This document shows, one piece after another, positions 1 to 8,981 of a stretch of DNA of 35,561 bases; the stretch's first letter is position 1, and each line of letters begins with the position of its first letter. The notes beneath the pieces are model-generated. The model saw only the letters and a list, made by a program, of their open reading frames with translations. It ran no database searches and was not told the DNA's origin. The stretch comes from Gnetum montanum (lineage: Eukaryota; Streptophyta; Gnetopsida; Gnetales; Gnetaceae): assembly GCA_015680685.1 (NCBI GenBank), contig MNCI01005370.1, forward strand, positions 747,346-782,906, read 5' to 3'. The position numbers were made by a program, and so were the translations under genes.

Positions 1-212
1 GGGTTCAGGTTACAAGCTGCTCGAATAAAGAGCCGTTCACTCTAGGACTCCTACTGCGGGCACATGGGGAAAAATTCTAACTCTGGAGTGATCAATCTGC
101 CAGAGCTTCGCTACACTAGCCAGGATTGGGAAATGAAGGGAGTGCCGCCTCTTATTTATAGATATGGCGGCGGGACGCGATATCGCGGCCTAGTGCAAGT
201 CGCGTCTCATCA
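1..212 (-). mobile_element. LTR fragment, same subfamily as S and P, cut by window edge
   Basis: This matches the right end of the solo LTR at 11471-11686 almost base for base. It ends in the family terminus CTCATCA-type (TCTCATCA at 205-212). Read on the minus strand it holds a TATA box (complement of 151-160) preceded by GCGATATCGC palindromes. It is therefore the U3 and start of R of a minus-oriented LTR whose remainder lies left of the window. It sits just before the last 24 bp of another, plus-oriented LTR (218-241), so it probably inserted into that LTR; TAAGC at 213-217 would then be its target duplication, but the partner copy is outside the window. Confidence 0.8.
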
Positions 213-217
213 TAAGC

Positions 218-241
218 GTAGGGGTACCTCACCGCTCATCA
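218..241 (+). mobile_element. Terminal stub of a plus-oriented LTR
   Basis: These 24 bases match the 3' end of the plus-oriented LTR at 6228-7101 (GGGGTACC followed by CTCATCA). The rest of this LTR is probably displaced left of the window by the insertion at 1-212. The same stub-to-inverted-LTR junction occurs at 7101/7102, so it belongs to the duplicated unit. Confidence 0.65.
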
Positions 242-674
242 ATTACCAAGCATAATACATTATGCTTGAAGTGGTTGTACTTATGTTTTTATGGTTAAGT
301 TCATTAATTAATTAAAACCATGAATGTAAAGTGCATTAAAATTCAAGTGCAAATAGGAAAGATTAAACTAATCCAAGTGTTGTAATTAATATCAAAAATT
401 TTGACTTTATTGTTATTCACACTAATGGCATTCGAAAGCAATGTACAATCTCTTTAATTTACACTATGGGCACTCAGAGAGAAAATATTCTAACTCTCAA
501 GAAATAAAACTACAAGGGCTTCACTATGCTAACAATATAAGATGTCATAAATGTGGGTGGCGACCACATTTATATAGGCTTTGGCTACATCTGTGTCGAC
601 ACATCTAACCATGCATCGACGAGGCTACATTGACACATGCTTGTCAACACAGCCTACCTTATCATGACTCATCA
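242..674 (-). mobile_element. Inverted LTR piece, third subfamily (copy A)
   Basis: On the minus strand it begins TGATGAGTCATG at 674 and has a TATA box (complement of 568-578). It runs into R/U5-like sequence related to that of the other LTRs (compare ATTACCAAGC here with TTACCAAGCG at 9364). The U5 end is missing: the piece abuts the 3' end of a plus-oriented LTR at 241. A 12-bp palindrome TGTGTCGACACA lies at 591-602, upstream of the TATA box. It is about 95% identical by eye to 7102-7551. It may be the 3' LTR of the minus-strand gag element in copy A. Confidence 0.65.
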
Positions 675-772
675 AACATTAAGGAAGCCACATGTAATAG
701 AAGAAAATCCTTATTTTGGGGAATGTATCCTCTCTTTGATGACTACAACATATTTATAGTTGAAGTAAGCAA
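675..772. other. Non-coding, retroelement 3' region (copy A)
   Basis: AT-rich sequence between the inverted LTR piece and the LINE-like frame. It is shared with copy B (7552-7649). I see no gene or regulatory signal here. Confidence 0.5.
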
Positions 773-1072
773 TTATACCTTCCACACAAGCTTATTTAAC
801 TTTCTGTAATTCTTCATGTTTTTTCCATACTCTTTTTTGGTTAGGTCTTCATTAATCCAAATTTTTTGTCCTTTAAAGATGCTTTTGGTATTCCATACCT
901 TCTCTCTTTCACACCAATTGACTAACTTAACAAGAATTTACCAAGGTTTTTCTTTTGTATGACTAAGTCTATTCGAACTAATTATTGGGATAAAAGTAAT
1001 GTGCATTTTTTTTGTAAAGAAATGGGGCATGACATGCAAAAGATCCTCATCCTGTATATCAAGAATTTCCAC
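773..1072 (-). pseudogene. LINE ORF1 C-terminal-like fragment (copy A, broken)
   Basis: This is the counterpart of the open 99-codon frame at 7650-7949. The frame is the same length, but a TAA replaces the glutamine codon after the KPW motif, and there are several other substitutions. What can be read resembles the C-terminal region of L1-type ORF1 proteins: a basic stretch, ILVK, a charged helix with EREKVW, then LKG, INEDLT and a lysine-rich tail. In that family the region binds nucleic acid and chaperones LINE RNA. Here it lies downstream of gag in a minus-strand LTR element, so it is probably a captured or inserted scrap. The family assignment is by motif only. Confidence 0.4.
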
Positions 1073-1440
1073 AACTCAAAGATTCTAAATCTTGTCACAT
1101 TTTTCTTCATTTTCAAGTATTTTCTTCGTAAATAGTTCTAACCCTAAGGAAGCACTTTTTATTTTTGATTCAAGGGAATCCTACACTAACTGTAGAGTAT
1201 TCGTATTAGTTTGAACTTGAGTTGCTTTAAATCTGAAAATAAAGAGAAAATAAATATTGTATGTCTTTCAAAAGCTGAAGATCGACCTTACATTTTAATC
1301 ATGTCTGCGTAATCCCCGCTTAATTTTGTCTTTGCCCAGCCAAAATAAAAAATTTGACATTTGTGTCAACAGCTTCCTCCTAAATCCAACCAGCAAGTGC
1401 CAGCTACCTATGCAACACCACCACTCCTGTCTAATACCTC
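1073..1440. other. Non-coding stretch between LINE-like and UGT-like fragments (copy A)
   Basis: AT-rich sequence to about 1320, then rising GC. It is shared with copy B (7950-8316). I see no convincing coding signal. The right end, from about 1380, may already belong to the captured GC-rich fragment. Confidence 0.4.
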
Positions 1441-1795
1441 TCGCGCTCCGAAAATACGGTGGTAGCTCAGCAACTGCTGGATATCCTCATCCACCTGTTC
1501 TGCGTTTGCTGCGGTGGTGGCCTCGTGGGCTTCATCAATCCAGACACAGCCATCCTGAGCCACGAGTGAGTATGCTTAAGAAAGCCATCCTCCACCAGGT
1601 ATCGCACGTCCACCTCCGCCACAGAAAAGTAGTCCGCACAGGCATCCGCGACGCCATCCTCGGCTCCCGCGTGCGGCACATCCACACGAACGCGTGGCTA
1701 CTGTGCTCGAGTTTGATGACGATCTTGGTAATCTTTTCATGTTTCAGTGCCACGTTGCTTCTGAAGCATACCACCATCACCAACCCTTGCTGGTA
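1441..1795 (-). pseudogene. UDP-glycosyltransferase-like (GT1) fragment fused to gag (copy A)
   Basis: The minus-strand frame from about 1795 reads QQG, VVCFRS, then VALKHEKI and, after KLE, HSSHAFVW. This is the pattern of plant family-1 UGTs just upstream of the PSPG box: the VVYV.FGS strand, a helix with E/K-x-I, then LE-x-S-x-H-x-F-x-W. After a shift to the next frame an acidic linker follows, then DGFLKHTHS, which fits the LPEGF..R(T) segment of UGTs. The sugar-binding PSPG box itself is absent. The FGS glycine is Arg. The fragment is GC-richer than its surroundings. It is in the same orientation as gag, and the junction falls inside gag at about 1795, directly after a stretch reading EALVKLLISIP. 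These enzymes transfer sugars to small molecules; this piece cannot be active. Confidence 0.55.
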
Positions 1796-4165
1796 GCGGA
1801 ATAGAGATCAATAGCTTCACTAATGCTTCGCGGGGTGTGCAGCAGAAGTCATCACAAGATCATACAGGTGAAGGTAGGTGTTGTTTTGTTTTAAAAACTA
1901 CTTGACCTGTTCCATTGCACTAAGTCCTTGTCATTGGTTGTAGGATTCTCATTCTTAGTGTCCTTGACTTCCCCCATGTGCCCTAGGATGCCAACTTCAT
2001 GCTTCAATGGTTGTGTTTCTTGTGGTTGACTAGTTGAAGTGGCCTGAGCATTAGATATCATTGAAATAGATGAGATGGAAGTGGGCTTGGGTGGGCCCAC
2101 TTCCTTCCATGCTTTGGCCTACCTGCTGTCATTATTCTTAGGCTTTGGTGCAAGTTTCTTACGTTGTTTGCTCGAGGATTTCTTGTTATTGTTGGTTGAT
2201 TGTGAAAAAGTCATTGCGTTGGCCACTACAAGAGGACATTGTTCATTTGCAAGAGTAGGTTTGGTTGTAGCGGGAGGGGGCACCTTGATCACAAAAGGAT
2301 CCTTGGGAGGTGTGGATGATGGTATCCTTACAACAAAAGGGGACCTTGAGCTAGTTGAAGCTGAAGGGCCCCTGTTGTTGCGAGGAGGTATGCAAATCAT
2401 GAATGGCTCCTGCGCAGGTCTAAAGTTGTTGGTCACATTGAATGCTACAATAGTGTATGGGCTATTGTTAGCATTCAATGGGTTCTTGTAGACCTACATG
2501 GATTGGTTTTGTGACCTAATTGAATTTGAGGCATCGAGGACCAATTCACCCTTGTTTATCATCTTTTGCAGGTCATCCTTTAGTGCTAGGAAAAAGTCAA
2601 GCTTGATGATAATGGTAGAAACAATCAAGCTTGAAGTACCTAGGCATTGATGGGTCATCCTTGGTTGTAAGAGCAAGGTTTTTAGCTATCTCACATAAAC
2701 TATCATGCCCCTGACAAGCATTTTTGATCATTTGTTTGTACTATATTCTTCCACTCTTCAACAACTAATCAAGAAGTTCTAATGGTTTCAATAGTAACCT
2801 AGTATATTTTGACTACTCTTTTCATTCAAAGTTAAGCCTTGTAGTGGTTGATGTAGATGCCCTAGATGTTGATGGTTGATTATTCGTTGTGGGAACCTTG
2901 GGTTGATTCATTTTAAACCCTTGTGTGGTCTTGTTATCTTTGGCCACAATGGCCACGGCCATGTTGTTTTGCCTCCTCTTCTCCTTATCCCTCTATGTGT
3001 CCTAGTTTTTGTATGCCATGTAGGTAGGGTCATGGCTAGCCTCGGTTGCATCCTCTATGTTCTTTGTTTGGAAGGTAATACAGTTTTGACTTAATAAAGT
3101 TGTTACCTATCCCCTTGAATATAGCGAGAAGGTGAGTCTTGACTATCGATTCTAGAATCTCATTAAAAAGAGCATTCCATCATTGTATATACTTTTGTAT
3201 TGGCTCAAGGGGTTCTTACTTGACCTTCATTAATTGGTCAAGATTCATGTTAGGTTTTCAAGTTATACTTGAAAAGGTTAATGAACTAAGAAATTGAGTC
3301 TTCAAAGGAGGATATGAATCCTCTTGGTAGCACACGATACCAATCCAAAGCTTTTTCGATAAGGGACATAGAGCAAGTCTACATTATGGTATGTGGCTAA
3401 GCTTGCAGTAGTAGGCACTCGGGACAAAAGGTTATAATGTGGGCATTAGGATCACCCTCACCATTGTACTTAGTAAATTGAGGTATGGGAACCCCCTATG
3501 GAAGAGTTATTTGCGGGATGGTAGGACTAATTCGATCAATCCATTATTTTTACTGTTTAGGTTGTGGAAGCTTTGAGCTTCTATAACTCTTTCAAGTCTT
3601 GAATAATCTAAAATGCTTGATCCAATCCTTGGGCATTCTTTTGGGTTGCAATGTTTGGACGAACAATTAAGGTGTTAATTGAGAAGCTTGCAACCTTGTG
3701 ATGGACTACAATATAGAAGGGAGAGGCTAGGTTATAGTGGTCATGGATATGCTAAACAATGAATAGGATGTTTATGTTGGCACTTGAGGCATAAAGGGAA
3801 CAAATGGTGTATGTGTCCCCTGGGTCACTTGTGGTCCTATTATGGGGCCCACTGGTACAGAGAAGGGGTGAGCAATGGTGAGAATCACCAATGTGAGTAG
3901 TGCAAATCGAGGCTACGTGGCAAAAGGCATTGAAGAAAACAAGGAGCCTATTTGAGACATAGGTTGTGCCTAGTGCATTGCTTTAATTGGTGTAGTCCCA
4001 AACATTGTGGGATATATAGGAGATTATGGTTGAGATGTCTGTCCCATGAAAGAGATAGGCAAGGCCAAAGTGGCTATGGTAGTTTGAGAAACCCATTGTT
4101 GGAATAGGCTTCCTATGAAATTTTTTGGTTCGGGATCTACCTTGAACTCATAATGTTCTTCATGC
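1796..4165 (-). pseudogene. Decayed Ty3/gypsy gag (copy A)
   Basis: Read on the minus strand from about 4165: a Pro/Gln-rich N-terminal part; a capsid-like core near 3500-3150 with NGEGDPNAHI, then LDWYRVLP, then F..SISQFINLFKYNL and EPLEPIQKYI (the arrangement of the Retrotrans_gag domain); a basic, Ser/Pro-rich region near 2480-2110; and finally ILGHMGEVKD and LYDLVMTS near 1870. The same C-terminal motifs occur in M (27012 leftwards) and Q (29467 rightwards), which ties all of them to one family. In M and Q, LYDLVMTS is followed by a retropepsin; here a UGT-like fragment replaces it. Many stops and frameshifts are present. Gag would form the virus-like particle that packages the element's RNA. 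Confidence 0.65.
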
Positions 4166-4229
4166 CCTCCACACATAGAATGAGTAATCCAACTTGGATC
4201 TTAGTGCAAATATAGTTATAGTGTTCTTA

Positions 4230-5982
4230 GTTAAGTACATCGAAGTCTAAAAACCCAGAGATGGTAAGAAATTTTAGGAAGCCCCATATTAATTTAGACA
4301 AAGATGGTGAGCGTAATGACGTGCAAACGGTTAAGGGCCAGCATATGTAAACGAAGCATTGTAACATAGTTTGCCAATTACACAATTCACGCAAATTTTT
4401 CGAATACATCAGAGCAGAGCACTGACACACTTCTGGTGTTAGACCCACCTGATTTTGAATCGGAAAACGTATTTTGGAGTTTGCGTTGGCGAGCACGCAA
4501 AGTTAAACACGACAGAGACGTTGATGCCGCTGTCCATCCACGATTTATCATATTATTAACACTGCCAGTCTGCAACGACTTCCGGGCCGACATGTTAGCT
4601 GCAAAACGATGCAGACCAAATCTTTGCTGTTGTATGAATAATCTGCGCAGTTTGTAAGGCGGGCACTGCTGCTGTGACTGTGGGAATGTAATTAGTGTTT
4701 GATGTGATTGATTGATGTGATTGATATATGCTGCCGAATCCCAAATTTTTCCTGTCAAATTAATTTTACCCAATCCAATGAAAGAAGGCATCCCCTACTA
4801 GAACACTATTATGCGGCGTTCCAGACCGTATGATACGTTTTATTTTCTGACAAAATCGTATGGAAATCAACGGGTTGTGAAAATCTGAAATTCCAGCCTG
4901 CTCTATGCTCATGCTCTATGCGTGTTGTGCGTGTGTATTTATATGGTGGGTAATGCACGCAAAGTGCAAAGACTGCAAACGAGATTATTCGAGCAGCTGC
5001 GTATTGGTGTTTGGCTTGTCGAGCGGGTTTTTGACTCGCTGCTGTTTCTGGCTTGAATCGGTGCTGCTGCTTCTGGCTTGAATACGACCTCAACCAGGGC
5101 TGCGCATTTGCCATGAAAATACGAGGCAGGGACCAATGCGGAGGATCCGTCGGAGTCCTCGTTCTTTCTTGCCAGAGCTGTCTTTTTTTGTCGCTAAAGA
5201 TTTCGCCCCTGTATCTTCTGCCTCTGCCTCTGATCAGTATCTCTGCAGCTATCTGGCCTTGCCATTCTCAGATTCTCTCCTCTTTTGCTGTTATCTCTGC
5301 CACAACTCCCATTTTTCTTTTCACGCAGACCTCCACCCCAGTTTTGTTTCGTTTGTTGGGATGGATGGTTGGTTGTTTCGTTTGTGTTTCTGCTGGGTTT
5401 CTATATGACGGGGCTGGGGCAGATGGATCCATCTGTGGCGGAACTAAAGCTGTTACTCAGTCACACAACAGAAGCAGAAGCAGAAGGTGTTATCAGTCAC
5501 TCCCAAATGAGAGCAGGAGACTCGAAAACGCACTACTTATAATTGCATCAGCAGTGCAGTGCCGCCGGTGTTGGCCACAGCCGAGGCCGGATTCCAAAAC
5601 TGCAGCGGCAATGGAACCACGGAGAGCTCCATGGGCGACGAGGCACAGTCGTAGCCGGAAACAGAAACTCCGGCGGCCCGGCCACAGGCATAGGCACGGG
5701 ATCGTTCAAGCTCTTCGGACGACAAATCCTGCCTGCCACTGCGGCGGCCGGCGCCGGCGACAGCAGCAGCGGCGACATAAATGAGAGGCAGATATCGCCG
5801 GCGACGACGCCGGAAAAACGCCCCCCGCGGCGGGGTGGACGGAGGCTTGTCGGAAATAGGAGTGGCAGTAGTGTTTTGGGGAGTTGGGCAAGTGGCAGTA
5901 GTGTTGAATGCTATTTGTTTCAAAATAGTGGAATCATAGTTGAACATATCCCTTCGCAAATAACTCATCTTGTTTCTCTCTT
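4230..5982. other. GC-rich gene-like segment of unknown identity (copy A)
   Basis: Composition changes sharply from the AT-rich gag to a GC-richer segment. On the plus strand there is a TATA-like box (4936-4944) and a pyrimidine-rich leader (about 5160-5400) like a plant 5' UTR, then ATG at 5405 opening a 45-codon frame (5405-5542). From 5540 to 5870 GC is very high. Overlapping frames are open on both strands there (243 aa plus, 5053-5784; 143 aa minus, 5537-5968), as expected of GC-rich DNA. I do not recognise any of the products. Between copies A and B the substitutions in 5573-5968 mostly change amino acids in the minus frame, so no coding constraint is visible. It is best read as a captured promoter/first-exon region of a host gene, or as native flanking DNA carried along in the duplication. 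Confidence 0.45.
4936..4944 (+). promoter_or_regulatory. TATA-like box in the GC-rich segment (copy A)
   Basis: TATTTATAT lies about 220 bp upstream of a long CT-rich leader. The identical box occurs in copy B near 19422-19430. Position and context fit a host-type promoter, but no transcript evidence exists here. Confidence 0.3.
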
Positions 5983-6225
5983 CAAGTGAAGGCTTATGAT
6001 ATTTAATTTTAATTGTATTTTTATATATTTTATTATCTTAACAACTAGATGAGTAAATGAAAATTTAACTATTAATTATTTAACTACTTAACTAACCTAT
6101 TAACTAACTATTCTAACATAAGGTAACCATTTCCACTTACAATACACATCTTGAACTAGTATCAATGCAATTGGGTTACCAAAAGCTATTACTAGGCATA
6201 CCAAATGGCTACTACTAAGATTATT
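5983..6225 (-). mobile_element. Truncated inverted LTR fragment at the A/B junction
   Basis: The reverse complement follows 6735-6935 of the adjacent plus-oriented LTR: TTTGGTAA, then a CTAGTTCAAGATGTGTA-like stretch, the run of AACTAACT-type repeats and AAAAAT..CATA. It is cut at 5983, exactly where copy A stops matching copy B, so it marks the start of the second unit. Confidence 0.6.
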
Positions 6226-6237
6226 AATGAGAGCAGT

Positions 6238-6373
6238 TACTCTAGTAGTTATTCTAATTATTAGAGTAGTTACTCTAGCAGTTACTCTAATTATTAGAGT
6301 GGTTACTCTAGCAATTACTCTAGTAGTTATTCTAATTATTAGAGTGGTTACTCTAATTATTAGAGTAGTTGCT
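6238..6373. repeat. Array of 17-bp palindromes in LTR U3
   Basis: ACTCTAATTATTAGAGT (8-bp perfect arms around one base) and close variants recur about five times, separated by GTTACTCTAG-type half sites. The array ends about 10 bp before the TATA box. Because of the symmetry both strands appear open (6227-6451 plus, 6100-6405 minus); these frames are not genes. Confidence 0.85.
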
Positions 6374-6381
6374 CCCAAGCC

Positions 6382-6388
6382 TATAAAT
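6382..6388 (+). promoter_or_regulatory. LTR TATA box
   Basis: CCTATAAATACAGTGCC sits directly downstream of the palindrome array. The same block occurs in the Q LTR at 27477-27493, which supports its use as the LTR promoter. Confidence 0.65.
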
Positions 6389-7101
6389 ACAGTGCCTAGG
6401 CACACAATTGGGAGAAATTTTTTTAGCAGTCAAGTAGCGAAACTCTTGTAGTCTATTTGAAAGTGCCCACAGCAGGAGGTTGAAGTGTGGAAGGATCTTT
6501 ATTCAAGCATTGATGTACCTAAGCACACCATTGTGTTAGCAATAAGGCAAGCTCTTTGATTCATCCTTGCAGCACTTGAGATTTGTTTTCTTATGCATTT
6601 CTTTTATTTTATTTTCTTATGCATTTATTTTATTTTATGCACTTTACATTTACGTTATTAGCACAGCAATTCATTTTGATCAATTAAGCAAATCATTAAA
6701 TTACACAAGCATGACCACTTTGAGCATGCGTGTAATGCTTGGTAACCCAATAACGATTAGCGTTTGGTAATCCCAACAGTGTTGCACTGGTTCAGGATGT
6801 GTACGGCAAGTTGGAACTGATGTTGGTGTTAGGATTAGTTAGAACTTAGTTAATGAGTAGTTAAGTTAAATTAGCCACTTAGCGCAAGACATAAAAACAT
6901 AAAAGCTATAAAAATCATATGCCTCAAGCTTACTTAACCATACAATCATGACATACAAGTAAGTTTGGGAAGACAATGATCAACCAACCCATCCTTGTTC
7001 CACAAGGACGCATAAGCACTTAGTCCTTGGAATTCAATTGGATCGTGCGTGAAACACTCGTATTCGTATAGTTGAACATAGGGGTACCTCACCGCTCATC
7101 A

Positions 7102-7551
7102 ATTACCAAGCATAATACGTTATGCTTGAAGTGGTTGTACTTATGTTTTTATGGTTAAGTTCATTAATTAATTAAAACCATGAATGTAAAGTGCATTAAA
7201 ATTCAAGTGCAAATAGGAAATATTAAACTAATCCAAGTGTTGTAATGAATATGAAAAATCTTGACTTTATTGTTGTTCACACTAATGCGTTCAGGTGCAT
7301 GGCATTCGAATAAAGCAATGTACAATCTCTTTAATTTACACTATGGGCACTCAAAGAGAAAATATTCTAACTCTCAAGAAATAAAACTACAAGGACTTTA
7401 CTATGCTAACAATATAAGGTGTCATAAATGTGGGTGGTGACCACATTTATATAGGCTTTGGCTACATCTATGTTGACACGTCTAACCATGCATCGATGGG
7501 GCTACATTGACACATGCTTGTCAACACAGCCTACATTATCATGACTCATCA
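7102..7551 (-). mobile_element. Inverted LTR piece, third subfamily (copy B)
   Basis: This is the counterpart of 242-674. It ends in CATGACTCATCA at 7551 (the minus-strand start TGATGAG), with a TATA box on the complement of 7445-7455. It carries about 20 bp near 7290-7315 that copy A lacks. The palindrome at 591-602 of copy A is damaged here. Confidence 0.65.
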
Positions 7552-7649
7552 AACATTAAGGAAGCCACATGTAATAGAAGAAAATCCTTATTTTGGGGAA
7601 TGTATTCTCTCTTTGATGACTACAACATATTTAGAGTTGAAGTAAGCAA

Positions 7650-7949
7650 TCATACCTTCCACACAAGCTTGTTTAACTTTCTGTAATTCTTCTTATTTTT
7701 TTCATACTCTTTTTTGGTTAGGTCTTCATTAATCCAAATTTTTTGTCCTTTTAAGATGCTTTTGGTATTCCATACCTTCTCTCTTTCACACCAATTGACT
7801 AACTTAACAAGAATTTGCCAAGGTTTTTCTTTTGTATGAATAAGTCTATTCGAACTAATTATTGGGATAAAAGTAATGTGCATTTGTTTTGTAAAGAAAT
7901 GGGGCATGACATGCAAAAGATCCTCATCTTGTATTTCAAGAATTTCCAC
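7650..7949 (-). CDS. LINE ORF1 C-terminal-like frame, 99 codons (copy B)
   Basis: The frame is open for 99 codons and ends in TGA. No ATG starts it; the track begins at a GTG, so it is probably a piece of a longer protein. Motifs in order: IPIISSNRL; KPWQILVKLVNW; EREKVW; LKG; IWINEDLTKK; then a lysine-rich tail. This order (hydrophobic strand, basic amphipathic helix, LKG, IxINEDL) resembles the C-terminal domain of L1-type ORF1p, a nucleic-acid chaperone. Copy A has the same 300 bp with an internal stop. It is embedded in the 3' part of a minus-strand gag element and is unlikely to be expressed as such. It could also be part of another LINE protein; profile searching would decide. Confidence 0.4.
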   Translation of the reverse strand: MEILEIQDEDLLHVMPHFFTKQMHITFIPIISSNRLIHTKEKPWQILVKLVNWCEREKVWNTKSILKGQKIWINEDLTKKEYEKNKKNYRKLNKLVWKV

Positions 7950-8316
7950 AACTCAAAGATTCTAAATCTTGTCATATTTTTCTTCATTTTCAAGTATTTT
8001 CTTAGTAAATAGTTCTAACCCTAAGGAAGCACTTTTTATTTTTGATTCAAGGGAATCCAACACTAACCGTAGAGTATTCATATTAGTTTGAACTTGAGTT
8101 GCTTTAAATCTGAAAATAAAGAGAGAATAAATATTGTATGTCTTTCAAAAGTTAAAGATTGACCTTACATTTTAATCATGTCTTCGTAATCCCCGCTTAA
8201 TTTTGTCTTTGCCCAGCCAAAATCAAAAATTTGACATTTATGTCAACAGCTTCCTCCTAAATCCAACTGGCAAGTGTCAGCTACCTATGCAACACCACCA
8301 CTCCTGTCTAATGCCG

Positions 8317-8673
8317 CTCGCGCTCCGAAAATATGGCGGTAGCTTAGCAACTACTGGAGATCCTCATCCACTTGTTCTGTGTTTGCTGTGGTGGTGGCCT
8401 CGTGGGCTTCATCAATCTAGACATAGCCATCCTCAGCCACGAGTGAGTATCCTTAAGAAAGCCATCCTCCACGAGGTATCACACGTCCACCTCCGCCATA
8501 GAAAAGTAGTCTGCACAGGCATCCAGCGATGCCATCCTCGGCTCCCACATGCGGCACATCCACACAAACGCGTGGCTACTGTGCTCGAGTTTGATGATGA
8601 TCTTGGTGATCTTTTCATGTTTCAGTGCCACGTTGCTTCTGAATCATACCACCATCACCGTCCCTTGCTGGTA
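8317..8673 (-). pseudogene. UDP-glycosyltransferase-like fragment (copy B)
   Basis: This is the counterpart of 1441-1795. It reads QQGTVMVV followed by a stop where copy A has Cys, then FRSNVALKHEKI and, after KLE, HSSHAFVW. QQGTV is closer to the usual UGT form than copy A's QQGLV, so each copy keeps positions that the other has lost. The fusion point into gag is the same in both copies, so the capture predates the duplication. Confidence 0.55.
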
Positions 8674-8981
8674 GAGGAATCGAGATCAATAGCTTCACTA
8701 ATGCTTCGTAGGGTGTGTAGCAGAAGTCATCACAAGATCATACAAGTGAAGGTAGGTGTTGTTTTGTTTTAAAAACTACTTGACCTGTTCCATTGCACTA
8801 AGTCCTTGTCATTGGTTGTAGCATTCTCATTCTTAGTGTCCTTGACTTCCTCCATGTGCCCTAGAATGTTAGCTTCATGCTTCAATGGTTGTGTTTCCTT
8901 TGGTTGACTAGTTGAAGTGGCCTAAGCATTAGATATCATTGAAATAGATGAGATGGGAGTGGGTTTTGGTGGGCCCACTTC
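8674..8981 (-). pseudogene. gag 3' part, copy B (left of N insertion)
   Basis: This matches 1796-2103 of copy A. The gag frame is interrupted at 8981 by element N and resumes at 17063. The sequence to the left of the break ends in ACTTC, the target duplication of N. Confidence 0.65.
8977..8981. repeat. Target-site duplication of N, left copy
   Basis: ACTTC lies directly before the LTR start at 8982 and again at 17058-17062 after the far LTR. Copy A has a single ACTTC at 2099-2103 in otherwise continuous sequence, which is the unoccupied site. Confidence 0.93.

Larger units (their letters stand above)
6228..7101 (+). mobile_element. Plus-oriented LTR with palindrome-rich U3
   Basis: The start is placed at TGAGAGC (6228) and the end at CTCATCA (7101). 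It contains a U3 palindrome array (6238-6373), a TATA box at 6382-6388 and R/U5 sequence homologous to the LTRs at 27371-28210 and 31246-32212. No primer-binding site follows the 3' end; an inverted LTR piece starts at 7102 instead. The left boundary is approximate because it abuts another inverted LTR fragment. Confidence 0.65.

Noticed and set aside
64-255. 63-codon plus ORF at the left edge
   Set aside because: It is antisense inside an LTR promoter region and runs across the LTR boundary at 212.
1467-1600. DEAH-helicase-like words (WIDEAHE) in the third minus frame of the UGT-like region
   Set aside because: Only the short word matches; no other helicase motif is present, and the adjacent frames give a longer, ordered UGT match.
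1326-1796. 156-codon plus-strand ORF (and 189-codon counterpart at 8203-8772)
   Set aside because: It is antisense to the UGT-like fragment; copies A and B end differently and no motif is seen. It is GC-driven openness.
2075-2491. 138-codon plus-strand ORF
   Set aside because: It is antisense to the Ser/Pro-rich gag region, which has homologues in copy B and similar composition in M.
5053-5784. 243-codon plus-strand ORF (also at 19539-20270) as a real gene
   Set aside because: It crosses the presumed promoter and leader, is rich in Arg/Ser/Pro without domains, and overlaps equally open minus frames. Kept only as part of the GC-rich segment.
6100-6451. Overlapping hydrophobic ORFs on both strands
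   Set aside because: They are produced by the symmetric palindrome array; the repeated LIIRVVTL-type text is the array read in frame.
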